Below, piece by piece: positions 16,611-25,543 of a stretch of 36,744 nt of DNA. How positions within the stretch are numbered: the stretch's first letter is position 1; each line of letters starts with the position of its first letter. The position numbers and the translations under genes were made by a program. The stretch lies in contig JACPGD010000167.1 in NCBI GenBank assembly GCA_016182645.1, forward strand, positions 1-36,744. Direction: 5' to 3'. The stretch comes from Candidatus Hydrogenedentota bacterium (GTDB lineage Bacteria > Hydrogenedentota > Hydrogenedentia > Hydrogenedentales > JACPGD01). The notes under the pieces were generated by a model. The model was not told where the DNA came from, did not search any database, and saw only the letters and a program-made list of their open reading frames with translations.

Positions 16611-18074
16611 ATGGAACAATACAATTTTCTGGCATTTGACCTTGGCGCCGAGAGTGGCCGTGCGGTGCGCGGGACGCTGGCGGAGGGGCGAATCGCGCTC
16701 GAGGTGGTCCACCGGTTCCGCACGGAAGGTCTCATCATGCTGGGGACGCGGCAATGGGACCTGGCGCGGATCTACGAAGAAATGCGCACGGGGCTGGCGC
16801 GGAATGTGCAGGTGCATGGGCCCAAGCTCGACGGCATCGGGGTGGACACGTGGGGCGTGGACTTCGGGCTGATCGCACGGGACGGCACGGTGCTCGGCAA
16901 TCCGGTGGCCTACCGCGACAAGCGCACGGAGGGGATGCAAGAGTACGCATTCACGCTGGTACCGCGCGAAGAGATCTATCGCGAGACCGGCATTCAGTTC
17001 CTCGTCTTCAACACGGTCTACCAATTGCTCAGCCTGGTCAAGGCACGGTCGCCGCTGCTCGAGGTGGCCGACTCGGTCATGCTCATGGGCGACCTCTTTC
17101 ATTATCTTCTCAGTGGCCAGAAGTCCTGCGAATACACCAACGCTTCGACGAGCCAGTTGCTCGACCCGTACAAACGGCAGTGGAACGAAACGCTGATCGC
17201 GCGGCTGGGGATTCCGCGCGGGTTGTTGCTCGATTTGGTCAAGCCGGGGACAGTTTTGGGGCCGGTATTGTCGGAAATTGCGCAATTTACCGGCGTGTCG
17301 CCCGAGACGCGCGTTATTACACCGGCCACGCACGACACGGCCTGCGCCGTGGCGGCGGCGCCCGTGACGGCGGAAGGGGAGCCGTGGGCGTATCTATCGA
17401 GTGGGACGTGGTCGTTGCTGGGGGCGGAATTGGACGAGCCGTGCATCAGCCCGGAAAGTCTTGCGGAAGACTTCACGAACGAAGGCGGCGTGGGCGGGAA
17501 AATCCGTTTCTTGAAAAATATTTTTGGGTTGTGGCTGGTGCAGGAGTGCCGGCGGGTGTGGGAGCGCCAGGGAGAGACGCTGGATTATGCGGCGCTGACG
17601 GCCGAAGCCGAGGGGAGTCCAGCCTTCGCGTCATTGATTGAACTGGATGATCCACGCCTCCTGGCGCCGGAGAACATGCCGGAACTCATCCAGGCGCTGT
17701 GCCGGGAGAGCGGCCAGCCGGCGCCGGAGACGCGCGGGGCCATTGTGCGTTGCGCGCTCGAGAGTCTCGCGCTCAAGTACCGGCGCACGCTGCGCGCGAT
17801 GGACCGCGTGCTCGGCCGCCAGACGCAGCGCCTGCACATCATCGGCGGCGGCGTGCAGAACCGGTTACTCTGCCAGATGACCGCGGATGCGTGCGGCATT
17901 CCCGTGATCGCCGGGCCTATTGAAGCCACCGCGCTCGGCAACATCGGTGTGCAGGCGATGGCCGTCGGCGCCATCAAGTCCCTCGCGGAGTTGCGGAACG
18001 TCATCGCCAACTCGGTCAAACTTGAACACTACACCCCGCGGGACACCGCGCAGTGGGAGGCCCTGGGACGATAA
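16611..18074 (+). CDS. rhaB: FGGY carbohydrate kinase, rhamnulokinase type
   Basis: 487 residues, two ribonuclease H-like lobes. It phosphorylates a ketose, most likely L-rhamnulose to L-rhamnulose 1-phosphate. Motifs: FLAFDLGAESGRAV (phosphate-binding loop, residues 6-19), DTWGVDFGLI (79-88), YRDKRT (101-106), HDTACAV with the presumed catalytic Asp242 (241-247), LSSGTWSLLG (262-271) and GGGVQN in the adenosine site. These match RhaB better than glycerol or xylulose kinases. ATG 16611 is preceded by GAGGGGAG at a good spacing. No rhamnose isomerase or aldolase is in the window; the only isomerase-like gene nearby is the exported one at 14317, so the physiological substrate is unsure. Confidence 0.88.
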   Translation: MEQYNFLAFDLGAESGRAVRGTLAEGRIALEVVHRFRTEGLIMLGTRQWDLARIYEEMRTGLARNVQVHGPKLDGIGVDTWGVDFGLIARDGTVLGNPVAYRDKRTEGMQEYAFTLVPREEIYRETGIQFLVFNTVYQLLSLVKARSPLLEVADSVMLMGDLFHYLLSGQKSCEYTNASTSQLLDPYKRQWNETLIARLGIPRGLLLDLVKPGTVLGPVLSEIAQFTGVSPETRVITPATHDTACAVAAAPVTAEGEPWAYLSSGTWSLLGAELDEPCISPESLAEDFTNEGGVGGKIRFLKNIFGLWLVQECRRVWERQGETLDYAALTAEAEGSPAFASLIELDDPRLLAPENMPELIQALCRESGQPAPETRGAIVRCALESLALKYRRTLRAMDRVLGRQTQRLHIIGGGVQNRLLCQMTADACGIPVIAGPIEATALGNIGVQAMAVGAIKSLAELRNVIANSVKLEHYTPRDTAQWEALGR

Positions 18075-18079
18075 CGGGC

Positions 18080-18097
18080 GATGTTCAAAAGAACATC
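18080..18097. terminator. Stem-loop after the rhamnulokinase gene
   Basis: GATGTTC-aaaa-GAACATC is a perfect 7-base-pair hairpin starting 6 bases after the stop codon. No T-run follows, so Rho-independent termination is not certain. Confidence 0.4.
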
Positions 18098-18164
18098 CTC
18101 GCGACGGTCCTGCTTAGTGCGTCGTTTCCGAATTACTGTGACGTATCCACCCACGATGATACTT

Positions 18165-18292
18165 GTAGCGTTCGGTCTCCGTGCCGGACGGGAACACGCA
18201 GCACAGACCGGAAAGCAACGCAAACCGGGGAATTTGTTGTAGCTGCATGCTGGTATTGCAAAGTCGCGTCCGGCACAGTGACCGGACGCTAC
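18165..18292. repeat. 128-base inverted-repeat element with GTCCGG ends
   Basis: The two ends are 26-base inverted copies: 18165-18190 (GTAGCG...GCCGGACG) and 18267-18292 (CGTCCGGCAC...CGGACGCTAC), differing at about two positions. Each end also contains its own small palindrome (GTCCGG/CCGGAC). The interior is about 76 bases and codes for nothing evident. A lone end-like unit occurs at 14177-14202. It fills the 255-base space between the convergent rhamnulokinase and ahcY genes and looks like a non-autonomous mobile or REP-like element. Confidence 0.72.
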
Positions 18293-18329
18293 GGAAGCTG
18301 GCATGCGTCACCGTTACGAAATCGAGGAG

Positions 18330-19790
18330 TTAGTAGCGGTAATGCTCCGGCTTGTAGGGCCCTTCCACGGGCACGCCCATGTACTTCGCCTGCTTGTCCG
18401 TGAGGCGTTCGAGGCGGGCGCCGAGTTTTTCGAGGTGGAGGCGCGCCACTTCTTCGTCGAGTTTTTTGGGCAGGGTGTAGACCTTGCCGGTCTCATACTT
18501 GGCGGTTTCGGCGTAGAGCGAGATTTGGGCGAGGGTCTGGTTGGTGAAGGAGTTGGACATGACGAAGCTCGGGTGGCCAGTGGCGCAGCCGAGGTTGACG
18601 AGACGGCCGCGCGCGAGCAGGATGATCGACTTACCGTCGGGGAAGATGAACTTGTCCACCTGCGGTTTGATGTTCAATTCCTTGATTTTAGGGTTGTTTT
18701 CGAGCCAGGCGACTTCAATTTCGGAGTCGAAGTGGCCGATGTTGCAGAGAATCGCCTCGTCCTTCATTTGTTCCATGTGGCGGCCAACGATGACGTCGCA
18801 GCAACCCGTGGTGGTGACGAAGATGTCGCCGAGGGACGCGGCGTCGTCCATCGAGAGCACCTGGTAGCCTTCCATGCAGGCTTGCAGTGCGCAGATGGGG
18901 TCGATCTCCGTGATGATGACGCGCGCGCCCAGCCCGCGCATGGCATGGGCGCAGCCCTTGCCGACGTCGCCGTAACCCGCGATGACCGTCACCTTGCCCG
19001 CGACCATCACGTCAGTGGCGCGCTTGATGCCGTCCGCCAGCGATTCGCGGCAGCCGTAGAGGTTGTCGAATTTCGACTTCGTGACCGAGTCGTTGACGTT
19101 GATCGCGCGCGTCAACAGCTTACCTTCTTGCATCATGTGGTAGAGCCGGTGTACGCCGGTCGTCGTCTCTTCCGAGACGCCAATCCAATTCTCGACGATG
19201 CGATGCCAGTACTCGGGGTCTTCCGCGTGTACCTGGTGGAGCAGCGTGTCGACGATTTCGATTTCCTTGTTCTCATTCGAGATGGCCGGCAGCGCGCCGT
19301 TCCGGTTGAACTGCTCCTCGAAGTCATAGCCACGATGGATCAGCAGCGTCGCGTCCCCGCCGTCATCCACGATCAGGTTCAGCGTCTGGTCCTCGCCGAA
19401 ATGGATGGCCTGGAAGGTGCACCACCAGTATTCTTCGAGCGTCTCTCCCTTCCACGCGAAGACCGGCACGCCCGCTTGGGCGATGGCCGCCGCGGCGTGG
19501 TCCTGCGTCGAGTAGATGTTGCAGCTCGCCCAACGCACCTCGGCGCCTAGGGCCTTCAACGTCTCAATGAGCACCGCTGTCTGGATCGTCATGTGGAGCG
19601 AGCCCATGACGCGCGCGCCCTTCAGCGGCTGCTCCGCCGCGTAACGCTCGCGCACGGCCATCAGCCCCGGCATCTCCTTCTCCGCCATGTCAATCTCTTT
19701 GCGGCCCCATTCCGCCAAGCTCAGGTCGGCCACCTTGTACTGGAGGTCCGATTTCAGTTGGGAAGAGGTCTCGCGAACGGCAACGGCCAT
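18330..19790 (-). CDS. ahcY: Adenosylhomocysteinase
   Basis: Hydrolyses S-adenosylhomocysteine to homocysteine and adenosine, clearing the product inhibitor of SAM methyltransferases. 486 residues, a typical bacterial length. Seen: [20 protein letters not shown] near residue 64, [14 protein letters not shown] (151-164), [20 protein letters not shown] (substrate closure, about 241-260), the NAD-binding [11 protein letters not shown] (271-281) and C-terminal [11 protein letters not shown] and the end YKPEHYRY with the conserved Lys/Tyr. ATG 19790 is chosen because AAGGAGCG lies just upstream; the frame is open for 50 more codons that show no homology. I looked for an SAH riboswitch in the leader and did not find its consensus. 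Confidence 0.96.
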   Translation of the reverse strand: MAVAVRETSSQLKSDLQYKVADLSLAEWGRKEIDMAEKEMPGLMAVRERYAAEQPLKGARVMGSLHMTIQTAVLIETLKALGAEVRWASCNIYSTQDHAAAAIAQAGVPVFAWKGETLEEYWWCTFQAIHFGEDQTLNLIVDDGGDATLLIHRGYDFEEQFNRNGALPAISNENKEIEIVDTLLHQVHAEDPEYWHRIVENWIGVSEETTTGVHRLYHMMQEGKLLTRAINVNDSVTKSKFDNLYGCRESLADGIKRATDVMVAGKVTVIAGYGDVGKGCAHAMRGLGARVIITEIDPICALQACMEGYQVLSMDDAASLGDIFVTTTGCCDVIVGRHMEQMKDEAILCNIGHFDSEIEVAWLENNPKIKELNIKPQVDKFIFPDGKSIILLARGRLVNLGCATGHPSFVMSNSFTNQTLAQISLYAETAKYETGKVYTLPKKLDEEVARLHLEKLGARLERLTDKQAKYMGVPVEGPYKPEHYRY

Positions 19791-19838
19791 GGTTCTCACG
19801 CTCCTTGTTGGTGTTAGTTCCCGCCGGATTTGGGGAGC

Positions 19839-19860
19839 GGGGCTGAATGCCCCGGCTACG
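19839..19860. repeat. GGGGC...GCCCC hairpin followed by CGGCTACG, dispersed motif
   Basis: GGGGC-tgaat-GCCCC at 19839-19853, then GGCTACG. A close relative (GCAGGATGCCCCGGCTACG) is found just before fliQ at 26438-26456. Here it lies in the leader of ahcY on the minus strand, within the 226-base divergent space between ahcY and the ABC1 kinase gene. Role unknown. Confidence 0.5.
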
Positions 19861-20016
19861 CGGCAGGTCTCAAAAGGATACCACATAAATGCTTGGGAGT
19901 CGAATGTTTGCAGCCGTGAAGCGTGTGCGGCATGGGCCATTCATGGTACGCTGATAATCAGGAGATGTAAGCAGCCGCCGCCCCAGGTGTGTTCCCGGAA
20001 CCTGAGGAGTAAGTGC

Positions 20017-21711
20017 TTGCTTCCCCTGAAAGCCCTCAAGACCAGCAATTTGGTCCGGTACCAGGCCATTGCCCGCCTGCTCATCAAATATGGGCGTAGC
20101 GACATTGTAAAGCAGGTGGGTCTCTACGAGGCGCTGAAGGAAACCCACGAGCGGCCCGGCAATGGGCGCGCCGACCCGCGGGAACTGGCGAACGACCTCG
20201 AGCTCCTCGGCCCCACCTACATCAAAATCGGCCAGAACCTCTCGACGCGCGCCGACATGCTGCCCTTCGAGTACCTCGAGGCCCTCGCGCGCCTCCAGGA
20301 CAACGTCGAGCCTTTTCCCTTCGCCCAGGTCCAACAAACCATCGAAGAAGAATTGGGCGTGCGCCTCAAGCGGGCGTTTCCGGAGTTTGAGGAGAAGCCT
20401 ATGGCGGCGGCGTCGCTCGGCCAGGTGCACCGGGCCGTATTGCCGAGCGGGCGGGCCGTCGCGGTGAAGGTGCAGCGGCCGCATATGGGCAAACAGATCG
20501 TCGAGGACTTCGAGGCGCTCGAATACCTGGCGGAGGCGCTCGACAAATACACGGAACTCGGGCGGCGTTACGAGTTCACGCTCTTGCTGGAAGAAGTCCG
20601 CCGCAGTCTCGTGCGCGAGTTGGACTACTCCGAGGAGGGACGCAATCTCCAACGGTTGGCGGCCAACCTCAAGCGGTTCCCCCGCATCGTCGTGCCGTTG
20701 CCCGTGGAAGAGTATACGACGCCGCGCGTCCTGACCATGGAGTACATCCACGGCACCAAGATCACGGCGTTAAGTCCGGTAGTGCTCCTCGAAATTGACC
20801 GGCGCGGTCTGTTGGAAGAAGTCTTTGCTTCCTACTTGCACCAGATTCTCGTCGAAGGCTTCTTTCACGCTGACCCGCACCCCGGCAATATCTTCTTGAC
20901 AGACAAACATCAAATCGCGCTGCTGGATCTTGGCCAGGTCTATCGCCTCGCGCCCCAGAAACAGGAGCAGGTCCTGAAGCTGTTGCTCGCCATGAGCGAA
21001 GGCCGCGGCGAAGACGCCGCCATGATCGTGTACCGGATGAGCGAGGCCAAGGCGGACGTCAATGAGACCGCGTTCTACCGCGAAACCAGCAGCCTCGTCC
21101 TGTCCGCGGAAGGCACCAAGCTCAAGAACAGTCGTTTCGGGCAGACCTTCATGTCGCTTCAGCGGGTGGCGGCGGAGAACGGCGTGCGCCTGCCCACGGA
21201 ATTTCGCATGATTGCCAAGGCGTTGCTCAACCTCGAGCGCGTGGCCGCCGTGCTCGATGACACGTTCAGCCCCAGCGAGGCCGTGCGCCGCAATGCCATG
21301 CGCATTACCCGGCGCCGGCTCTATCGCGACTTGTCCACAACCAATATCATCGCCAACATCGCCGAAGTGAAGGACCTCATCGAACGGTTCCCCCGGCGGC
21401 TCAACGCTTTCCTCGACACCATATCAAGCAAACGCTTCGAGCTTAGCGTGGACGCCATTGACGAAGCCCTGCTCATGACCGGTTTTCAAAAAGTCGCCAA
21501 CCGCATCACCGTCGGTCTGGTCATTGCCGCGATGATCATCGGCGCGGCGATCATTATGAACATCGAGACCCGCTGGACCATCTTCGGCTACCCCGCCCTG
21601 GCCATCGTCCTCTTCCTCTTCGCCGCGCTCGTCGGCGGGGGAATGGTCCTCCACATCCTCTGGCACGACATCAAAGGCCCCGATGCCCCGAAACCGCGCA
21701 GGAAGACGTAG
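20017..21711 (+). CDS. ABC1/UbiB/ADCK-family atypical protein kinase
   Basis: 564 residues from a TTG start at 20017, supported by GAGGAG at 20004-20009 with 7-base spacing; farther upstream the frame runs into the ahcY leader. All family hallmarks are present: PTYIKIGQNLSTR (the KxGQ motif, Lys70-Gln73), the Ala-rich loop AAASLGQVH (130-138), the nucleotide Lys151 in AVKVQRP, HADPHPGNIF (284-293) and DLG (304-306) instead of DFG. Two C-terminal membrane helices (GLVIAAMIIGAAIIMNI and a later one rich in Leu/Phe/Ala) anchor it. The UbiB/COQ8 group supports isoprenoid quinone synthesis, probably through ATPase activity. No other quinone genes are close, so the precise role is open. Confidence 0.92.
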   Translation: MLPLKALKTSNLVRYQAIARLLIKYGRSDIVKQVGLYEALKETHERPGNGRADPRELANDLELLGPTYIKIGQNLSTRADMLPFEYLEALARLQDNVEPFPFAQVQQTIEEELGVRLKRAFPEFEEKPMAAASLGQVHRAVLPSGRAVAVKVQRPHMGKQIVEDFEALEYLAEALDKYTELGRRYEFTLLLEEVRRSLVRELDYSEEGRNLQRLAANLKRFPRIVVPLPVEEYTTPRVLTMEYIHGTKITALSPVVLLEIDRRGLLEEVFASYLHQILVEGFFHADPHPGNIFLTDKHQIALLDLGQVYRLAPQKQEQVLKLLLAMSEGRGEDAAMIVYRMSEAKADVNETAFYRETSSLVLSAEGTKLKNSRFGQTFMSLQRVAAENGVRLPTEFRMIAKALLNLERVAAVLDDTFSPSEAVRRNAMRITRRRLYRDLSTTNIIANIAEVKDLIERFPRRLNAFLDTISSKRFELSVDAIDEALLMTGFQKVANRITVGLVIAAMIIGAAIIMNIETRWTIFGYPALAIVLFLFAALVGGGMVLHILWHDIKGPDAPKPRRKT

Positions 21712-21728
21712 TCTGTTTTGGGTCTTGT

Positions 21729-21742
21729 GCCCCCGGAGGGGC
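21729..21742. terminator. Small hairpin between convergent kinase and DUF502 genes
   Basis: GCCCC-cgga-GGGGC lies 18 bases after the kinase stop and 22 bases before the DUF502 stop. No T-run follows on either strand. It could be a bidirectional transcription end; support is weak. Confidence 0.3.
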
Positions 21743-21763
21743 TGGGGAGCGCCAAGTGCGGGG

Positions 21764-23176
21764 TCACACTTCTGCTTGGGTCGAGGTCAGGAGGTTGGCG
21801 AGCGCTTCGGACGACATCTGATCGAGCCGGGTGAATGTCATGTGGTCGGGGCCGATGATGCCACCAGAGACGGCCATTTTGATGGCTTCCTCGACGGTGA
21901 GCGTGCAGGCGAAGACGTCGCGGGCTTCGTAGAACTGAAGGAGACCGACGCTGATGTTCGGCGTCGTGGGGAGGAACACTTTGTAGTAAACACGGCCGTC
22001 GAGCGTACCGATGGTGCCGACGATGAAGCCGATGGTGCGCACGCCGGGATAAGGGAAATGGACGAAGACCGCGACTTTGAGGTTCGGCCCACTCTTGCGC
22101 GAGAGGATCGCTTCCACCATTTGTTTTGAGGCGGAATAGATGGTGGTGACAATGGGAATGCGTTCGATGATGGTTTCGGTGATGCGGATGAGCCGCCCGC
22201 CCACGACGGCGGTGGCGATGTAGCCGACGGTGTAGAGCAAGACAAAAAAGAGCATCACCGAGATGATCGCTGTGACATAGCCGGGCAGGGATCCAGGCAG
22301 GGCCTTTGCGAGGGGAGCAATACGGCCGGCGGTGAAGGTGTAGAGCAGGTTCATGGCGAAGGCGGTGATGCCTAGCGGGACCAGGACGAGAAAGCCGGAC
22401 AGCATGCGGGTGCGCAAGAGATGTTTGACGCGCCCCAAAACGGAGACAGGGCCTTTGGCCGGGCGGTGGTCCGCCGCCTCGTGGGTGCTCGGCATCCGCA
22501 ATTCGGTATCGGCCAGAGGGGTGGAAGGGGTCAGGATGTCCGGCGTAACAATGCCGACGGACATGATCGCCTTGAAGGCGTCCTGGACACCCATCCCCAT
22601 CGGTTCGACGTGGCGTGGCGGGAAGATGCAGAAATAGCCGCTCGTTGGATTGGGGGTCGTGGGGACGAAGATGCGATAGTGCGGCCCTTCCCCTTCGAGG
22701 GCGACTTTGCCGGTCATGAAGGCCATGGCTTTTGAGCCGGGGTAGGGGAAATCCACCAGGACCGCGGACTGATAGGTGGGGTCGGCGTCCTGGAGGGAGA
22801 GGACGTCCACCGCCTGTTTCGAGGCGGTGTAGATGGTCTTCACGAGGGGGATGCGCCGCAGGAGCATCTCGCCGATTGCGATGAGGCGCCGCCCAAGCAC
22901 CCAGGCAGCCAAAAAGCCGATCAGGTAGAGCATGCTCGAGAACAGGATGACGGCGATGATCGGCTCCATGAACGGCGGGAACTGCACGACGTTGGCGCGC
23001 ACGAAGGGGGCGAGGTGCCCGGCGGTCAGCAAGTAGCACAGGCGCAGCACATAGAAGGTGATGCCGAGGGGGACAATCACCAGGAGCCCGCGCACGATAT
23101 AGCCGCGGATATTGGTGCGCAAGCGGTTGAGCAAGGTACGCGCCGCGCTGCTGGCGGGCTCGTGGCGAATTCGCAC
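21764..23176 (-). CDS. Tandem DUF502 membrane protein
   Basis: 470 residues with two complete DUF502 domains where the family normally has one (about 200 residues). Copy 1 spans about 24-200: LLVIVPLGITFYVL, IPLVKTIYTASKQAVDVL, VDFPYPGSKAMAFMTG, VPTTPNPTSGYF. Copy 2 spans about 240-445: FLVLVPLGITAFAMN, IPIVTTIYSASKQMVEAIL, VHFPYPGVRTIGFIVG, LPTTPNISVGLL. Each copy has two membrane helices and a soluble beta-rich part. A Pro/Ser/Thr-rich linker (about 200-235) joins them. The start is GTG 23176, fixed by GGAGGT (minus strand, 23183-23188) with 6-base spacing; reading farther upstream only translates a simple repeat. Function of DUF502 is unknown; plant relatives are COV1-like proteins linked to trafficking. 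Confidence 0.88.
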   Translation of the reverse strand: MRIRHEPASSAARTLLNRLRTNIRGYIVRGLLVIVPLGITFYVLRLCYLLTAGHLAPFVRANVVQFPPFMEPIIAVILFSSMLYLIGFLAAWVLGRRLIAIGEMLLRRIPLVKTIYTASKQAVDVLSLQDADPTYQSAVLVDFPYPGSKAMAFMTGKVALEGEGPHYRIFVPTTPNPTSGYFCIFPPRHVEPMGMGVQDAFKAIMSVGIVTPDILTPSTPLADTELRMPSTHEAADHRPAKGPVSVLGRVKHLLRTRMLSGFLVLVPLGITAFAMNLLYTFTAGRIAPLAKALPGSLPGYVTAIISVMLFFVLLYTVGYIATAVVGGRLIRITETIIERIPIVTTIYSASKQMVEAILSRKSGPNLKVAVFVHFPYPGVRTIGFIVGTIGTLDGRVYYKVFLPTTPNISVGLLQFYEARDVFACTLTVEEAIKMAVSGGIIGPDHMTFTRLDQMSSEALANLLTSTQAEV

Positions 23177-23230
23177 GGGGGGACCTCCGGTGGCGGCAGT
23201 CAACCTGCCTCTGATGGTTATTCTGGCACA

Positions 23231-23286
23231 AACAGGGACATCAGGGACATCAGGGACGGAAGGGACAAGGGACAAGGGACAAGGGG
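23231..23286. repeat. GGGACA-type degenerate short tandem repeat
   Basis: Units such as AGGGACATC (twice) and AGGGACA (three or more times) are repeated in the 233-base gap between the divergent DUF502 and aconitase genes. Similar GGAC-rich imperfect repeats occur at many other sites in the window. No gene is seen here. Confidence 0.75.
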
Positions 23287-23409
23287 GGAGCAGGGGCAAC
23301 GGGGACTATGCTCCCTCCTGCTCATTTGGCGCGACTTTCAGGGATTTCCTGATGAGCAGCCCGGCTGACCACGGCCTAGAATGGAGGGAGGGTATGAGGA
23401 GGCCCGTTC

Positions 23410-25371
23410 ATGCCACTGACAGCCGCGGAAAAACTGATTCTGGCGCACTTGGTCGAGGGCGAGATGGAGCCCGGGGCGGAGATTGGGTTGCGGATTGACC
23501 AAACGTTGACCCAGGACGCGACCGGGACCCTGGTGATGCTGGAGTTGGAGGCGATGGACTTGGAACGGGTGCAGACGGAGGTGTCGGTGCAGTACGTGGA
23601 CCACAACCTCCTCCAGGAAGACCACAAGAACCCCGAAGACCATCTCTTCCTGTACAGTGCCTGCCAGCGCTTCGGGCTGTGGTTCAGCCGGCCGGGCAAC
23701 GGAGTGAGTCACCCGGTGCACCAGGAACGCTTCGGCAAGCCGGGCAAAACGTTGCTTGGTTCGGACAGCCACACATGTGCGGCGGGGGCGTTGGGGATGC
23801 TGGCGATGGGCGCGGGAGGGATTGAGGTGGCCATGGCGATGGCGGGGCATCCTTTTTATGTAAAGATGCCCAAGGTGTTCGGCGTGAAGTTGACGGGAAC
23901 GCTGCCGGATTGGGTCAGTGCGAAAGACGTTATCCTGGAAATGTTGCGGCGTCACGGTGTGAAAGGGGGCGTCGGGAAGATCATCGAGTATTACGGCCCC
24001 GGCCTGGCGTGCCTGTCGGCGATGGATCGCCACGTGATTGCGAACATGGGGGCGGAACTCGGCGCAACGGCGACGGTGTTTCCTTCGGACGACGCGGTGA
24101 GAATGTTCTTGCGCAGCCAGGGGCGTGAGGCTGACTGGGTGTCCCTCAGCGCGGACGCCCGGGCGCACTACAGCCAGGAAGATGAAATTGATCTTTCGCG
24201 ATTGGAGCCGCTGATTGCGAAGCCGAGCAGTCCGGGCAACGTCGTGCCGGTCCGGGAACTGGCCGGCAAGAAGGTGTACCAGTGCTACATCGGCTCCTCG
24301 GCAAATCCGGGCTACCGCGACTTTGCCGTGGCGGCGGAGATGGTGAAGGAGCGGATGGTGCGCGAGTGGGTCTCGTTTGACGTAAACCCGTCGTCGCGCC
24401 AGATCCTGGAGAACCTCACGCGTGATGGGCATCTTGCCGCGTTGATCCGGGCGGGTGCGCGAATACACCAAGCGGGCTGCAATGGCTGCATCGGCATGGG
24501 TCAGGCGCCGGCGGTCAAGAAGATCAGCCTGCGCACGGTGCCGCGCAATTTTCCTGGCCGCAGCGGGACACGCGAAGACGCTGTCTACCTGGTGAGCCCG
24601 GAGACGGCGGCGGCATCCGCCCTGACGGGCGTGATCACCGACCCGCGAACCCTGGACATGCCGTATCCGCGTGTGGCCGAGCCGGAACACCCGGTGCTGA
24701 ATCTGGCGATGCTGACGCCGCCACCGCCGCTGGAGGAGGCACGGGAAATGGCCTTGGAAAAGGGGAAGAACATCATTTCGCTGCCGGAATTCGAGCCGCT
24801 GCCCGAGGAACTCGAGTTGCCGGTGGTGCTGAAATTGGGCGACGATATCTCGACGGACGAGATCCTGCCCGCGGGCGCGCGCGTGCTGCCTTTCCGCAGC
24901 AACATTCCGGAAATCAGCGCCTTCCTGTTTGAAGGGGTCGATTATCAATATGTACGGCGCGCGCGGGAAGTGCGGGAGGAAGGGGGGCACATCATCGTAG
25001 CGGGGCACAACTACGGCCAGGGCTCGAGCCGGGAGCACGCGGCCATCGCGCCGCGCTACCTGGGGCTGCGCCTGGTGGTTGCCCAGAGTTTCGCGCGGAT
25101 CCACTGGCAGAACCTGGTGAGTTTTGGGGTGCTGCCGCTGACCTTTGCGGAGGAGGCGGACTATGAGAGGCTTGTGCTGGGGGACCGCTTGGCGGCCGAT
25201 GACCTGCACGCGCAATTGCGCGCGGGCCACGACGTCGTGCTGAAGGAGAAAGGCAAGAACCGGGACGTGAAGACGGAGCATCAGTTGTCCACACGGCAGG
25301 TGGACATCTTGCTCGAGGGCGGATTGATACAATGGGCGCGCGAACAGAAAATGGCGGTCGCGCCGGGGTGA
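23410..25371 (+). CDS. Aconitate hydratase
   Basis: Interconverts citrate and isocitrate via cis-aconitate in the TCA cycle using a [4Fe-4S] cluster. At 653 residues it belongs to the shorter bacterial/mitochondrial-like aconitases rather than the ~890-residue AcnA or AcnB. Seen: SACQRFGLWF (83-92), GSDSHTCAAGALG (117-129), the swivel-domain GDDISTDEILPAG and GQGSSREHAAIAPRYLG with the catalytic Ser region. Cluster ligands: GCNGC gives Cys357 and Cys360, but the usual GSCTN is GSSAN at 295-299, with Cys292 just before it (YQCYIGSS). ATG 23410 follows GAGGAGG with 7-base spacing. It is probably transcribed alone or with the DtxR gene 172 bases downstream. A related dehydratase (homoaconitase/IPM) is less likely from length and motifs. 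Confidence 0.92.
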   Translation: MPLTAAEKLILAHLVEGEMEPGAEIGLRIDQTLTQDATGTLVMLELEAMDLERVQTEVSVQYVDHNLLQEDHKNPEDHLFLYSACQRFGLWFSRPGNGVSHPVHQERFGKPGKTLLGSDSHTCAAGALGMLAMGAGGIEVAMAMAGHPFYVKMPKVFGVKLTGTLPDWVSAKDVILEMLRRHGVKGGVGKIIEYYGPGLACLSAMDRHVIANMGAELGATATVFPSDDAVRMFLRSQGREADWVSLSADARAHYSQEDEIDLSRLEPLIAKPSSPGNVVPVRELAGKKVYQCYIGSSANPGYRDFAVAAEMVKERMVREWVSFDVNPSSRQILENLTRDGHLAALIRAGARIHQAGCNGCIGMGQAPAVKKISLRTVPRNFPGRSGTREDAVYLVSPETAAASALTGVITDPRTLDMPYPRVAEPEHPVLNLAMLTPPPPLEEAREMALEKGKNIISLPEFEPLPEELELPVVLKLGDDISTDEILPAGARVLPFRSNIPEISAFLFEGVDYQYVRRAREVREEGGHIIVAGHNYGQGSSREHAAIAPRYLGLRLVVAQSFARIHWQNLVSFGVLPLTFAEEADYERLVLGDRLAADDLHAQLRAGHDVVLKEKGKNRDVKTEHQLSTRQVDILLEGGLIQWAREQKMAVAPG

Positions 25372-25543
25372 GGAGGGGGGAACGGACACGGCCCCACGTG
25401 GGCGCAAGGGATCGAACCCGCCATGAAGACTGAAAGAGTGCCGCAGGCCCTGGTGAGCGGGTAGAATAGGGACGGCTGGGCGAAGTGCCGGGCATTTCGG
25501 GGTCGTTGCAAACGGGAAGGGCCGTACCATCGCATCCGAATCG

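Noticed and set aside
18080-18300. CRISPR-like repeat in the rhamnulokinase-ahcY gap
   Set aside because: Only two copies in inverted orientation with a single interior, so it is an inverted-repeat element, not a direct-repeat array.
19791-20016. SAH or SAM riboswitch in the ahcY leader
   Set aside because: The leader has a small GGGGC/GCCCC hairpin, but I could not find the conserved core of the SAH riboswitch, and the hairpin belongs to a dispersed motif.
25400-25425. tRNA T-arm-like motif (GGTTCGATCC on the minus strand)
   Set aside because: The flanking bases do not form a 5-base-pair T stem, and I find no matching acceptor stem, D arm or anticodon arm within 90 bases; at most a chance match or relic.
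23338-25530. Long minus-strand open frame opposite the aconitase gene
   Set aside because: Antisense shadow of aconitase; its translation has no recognisable protein features.
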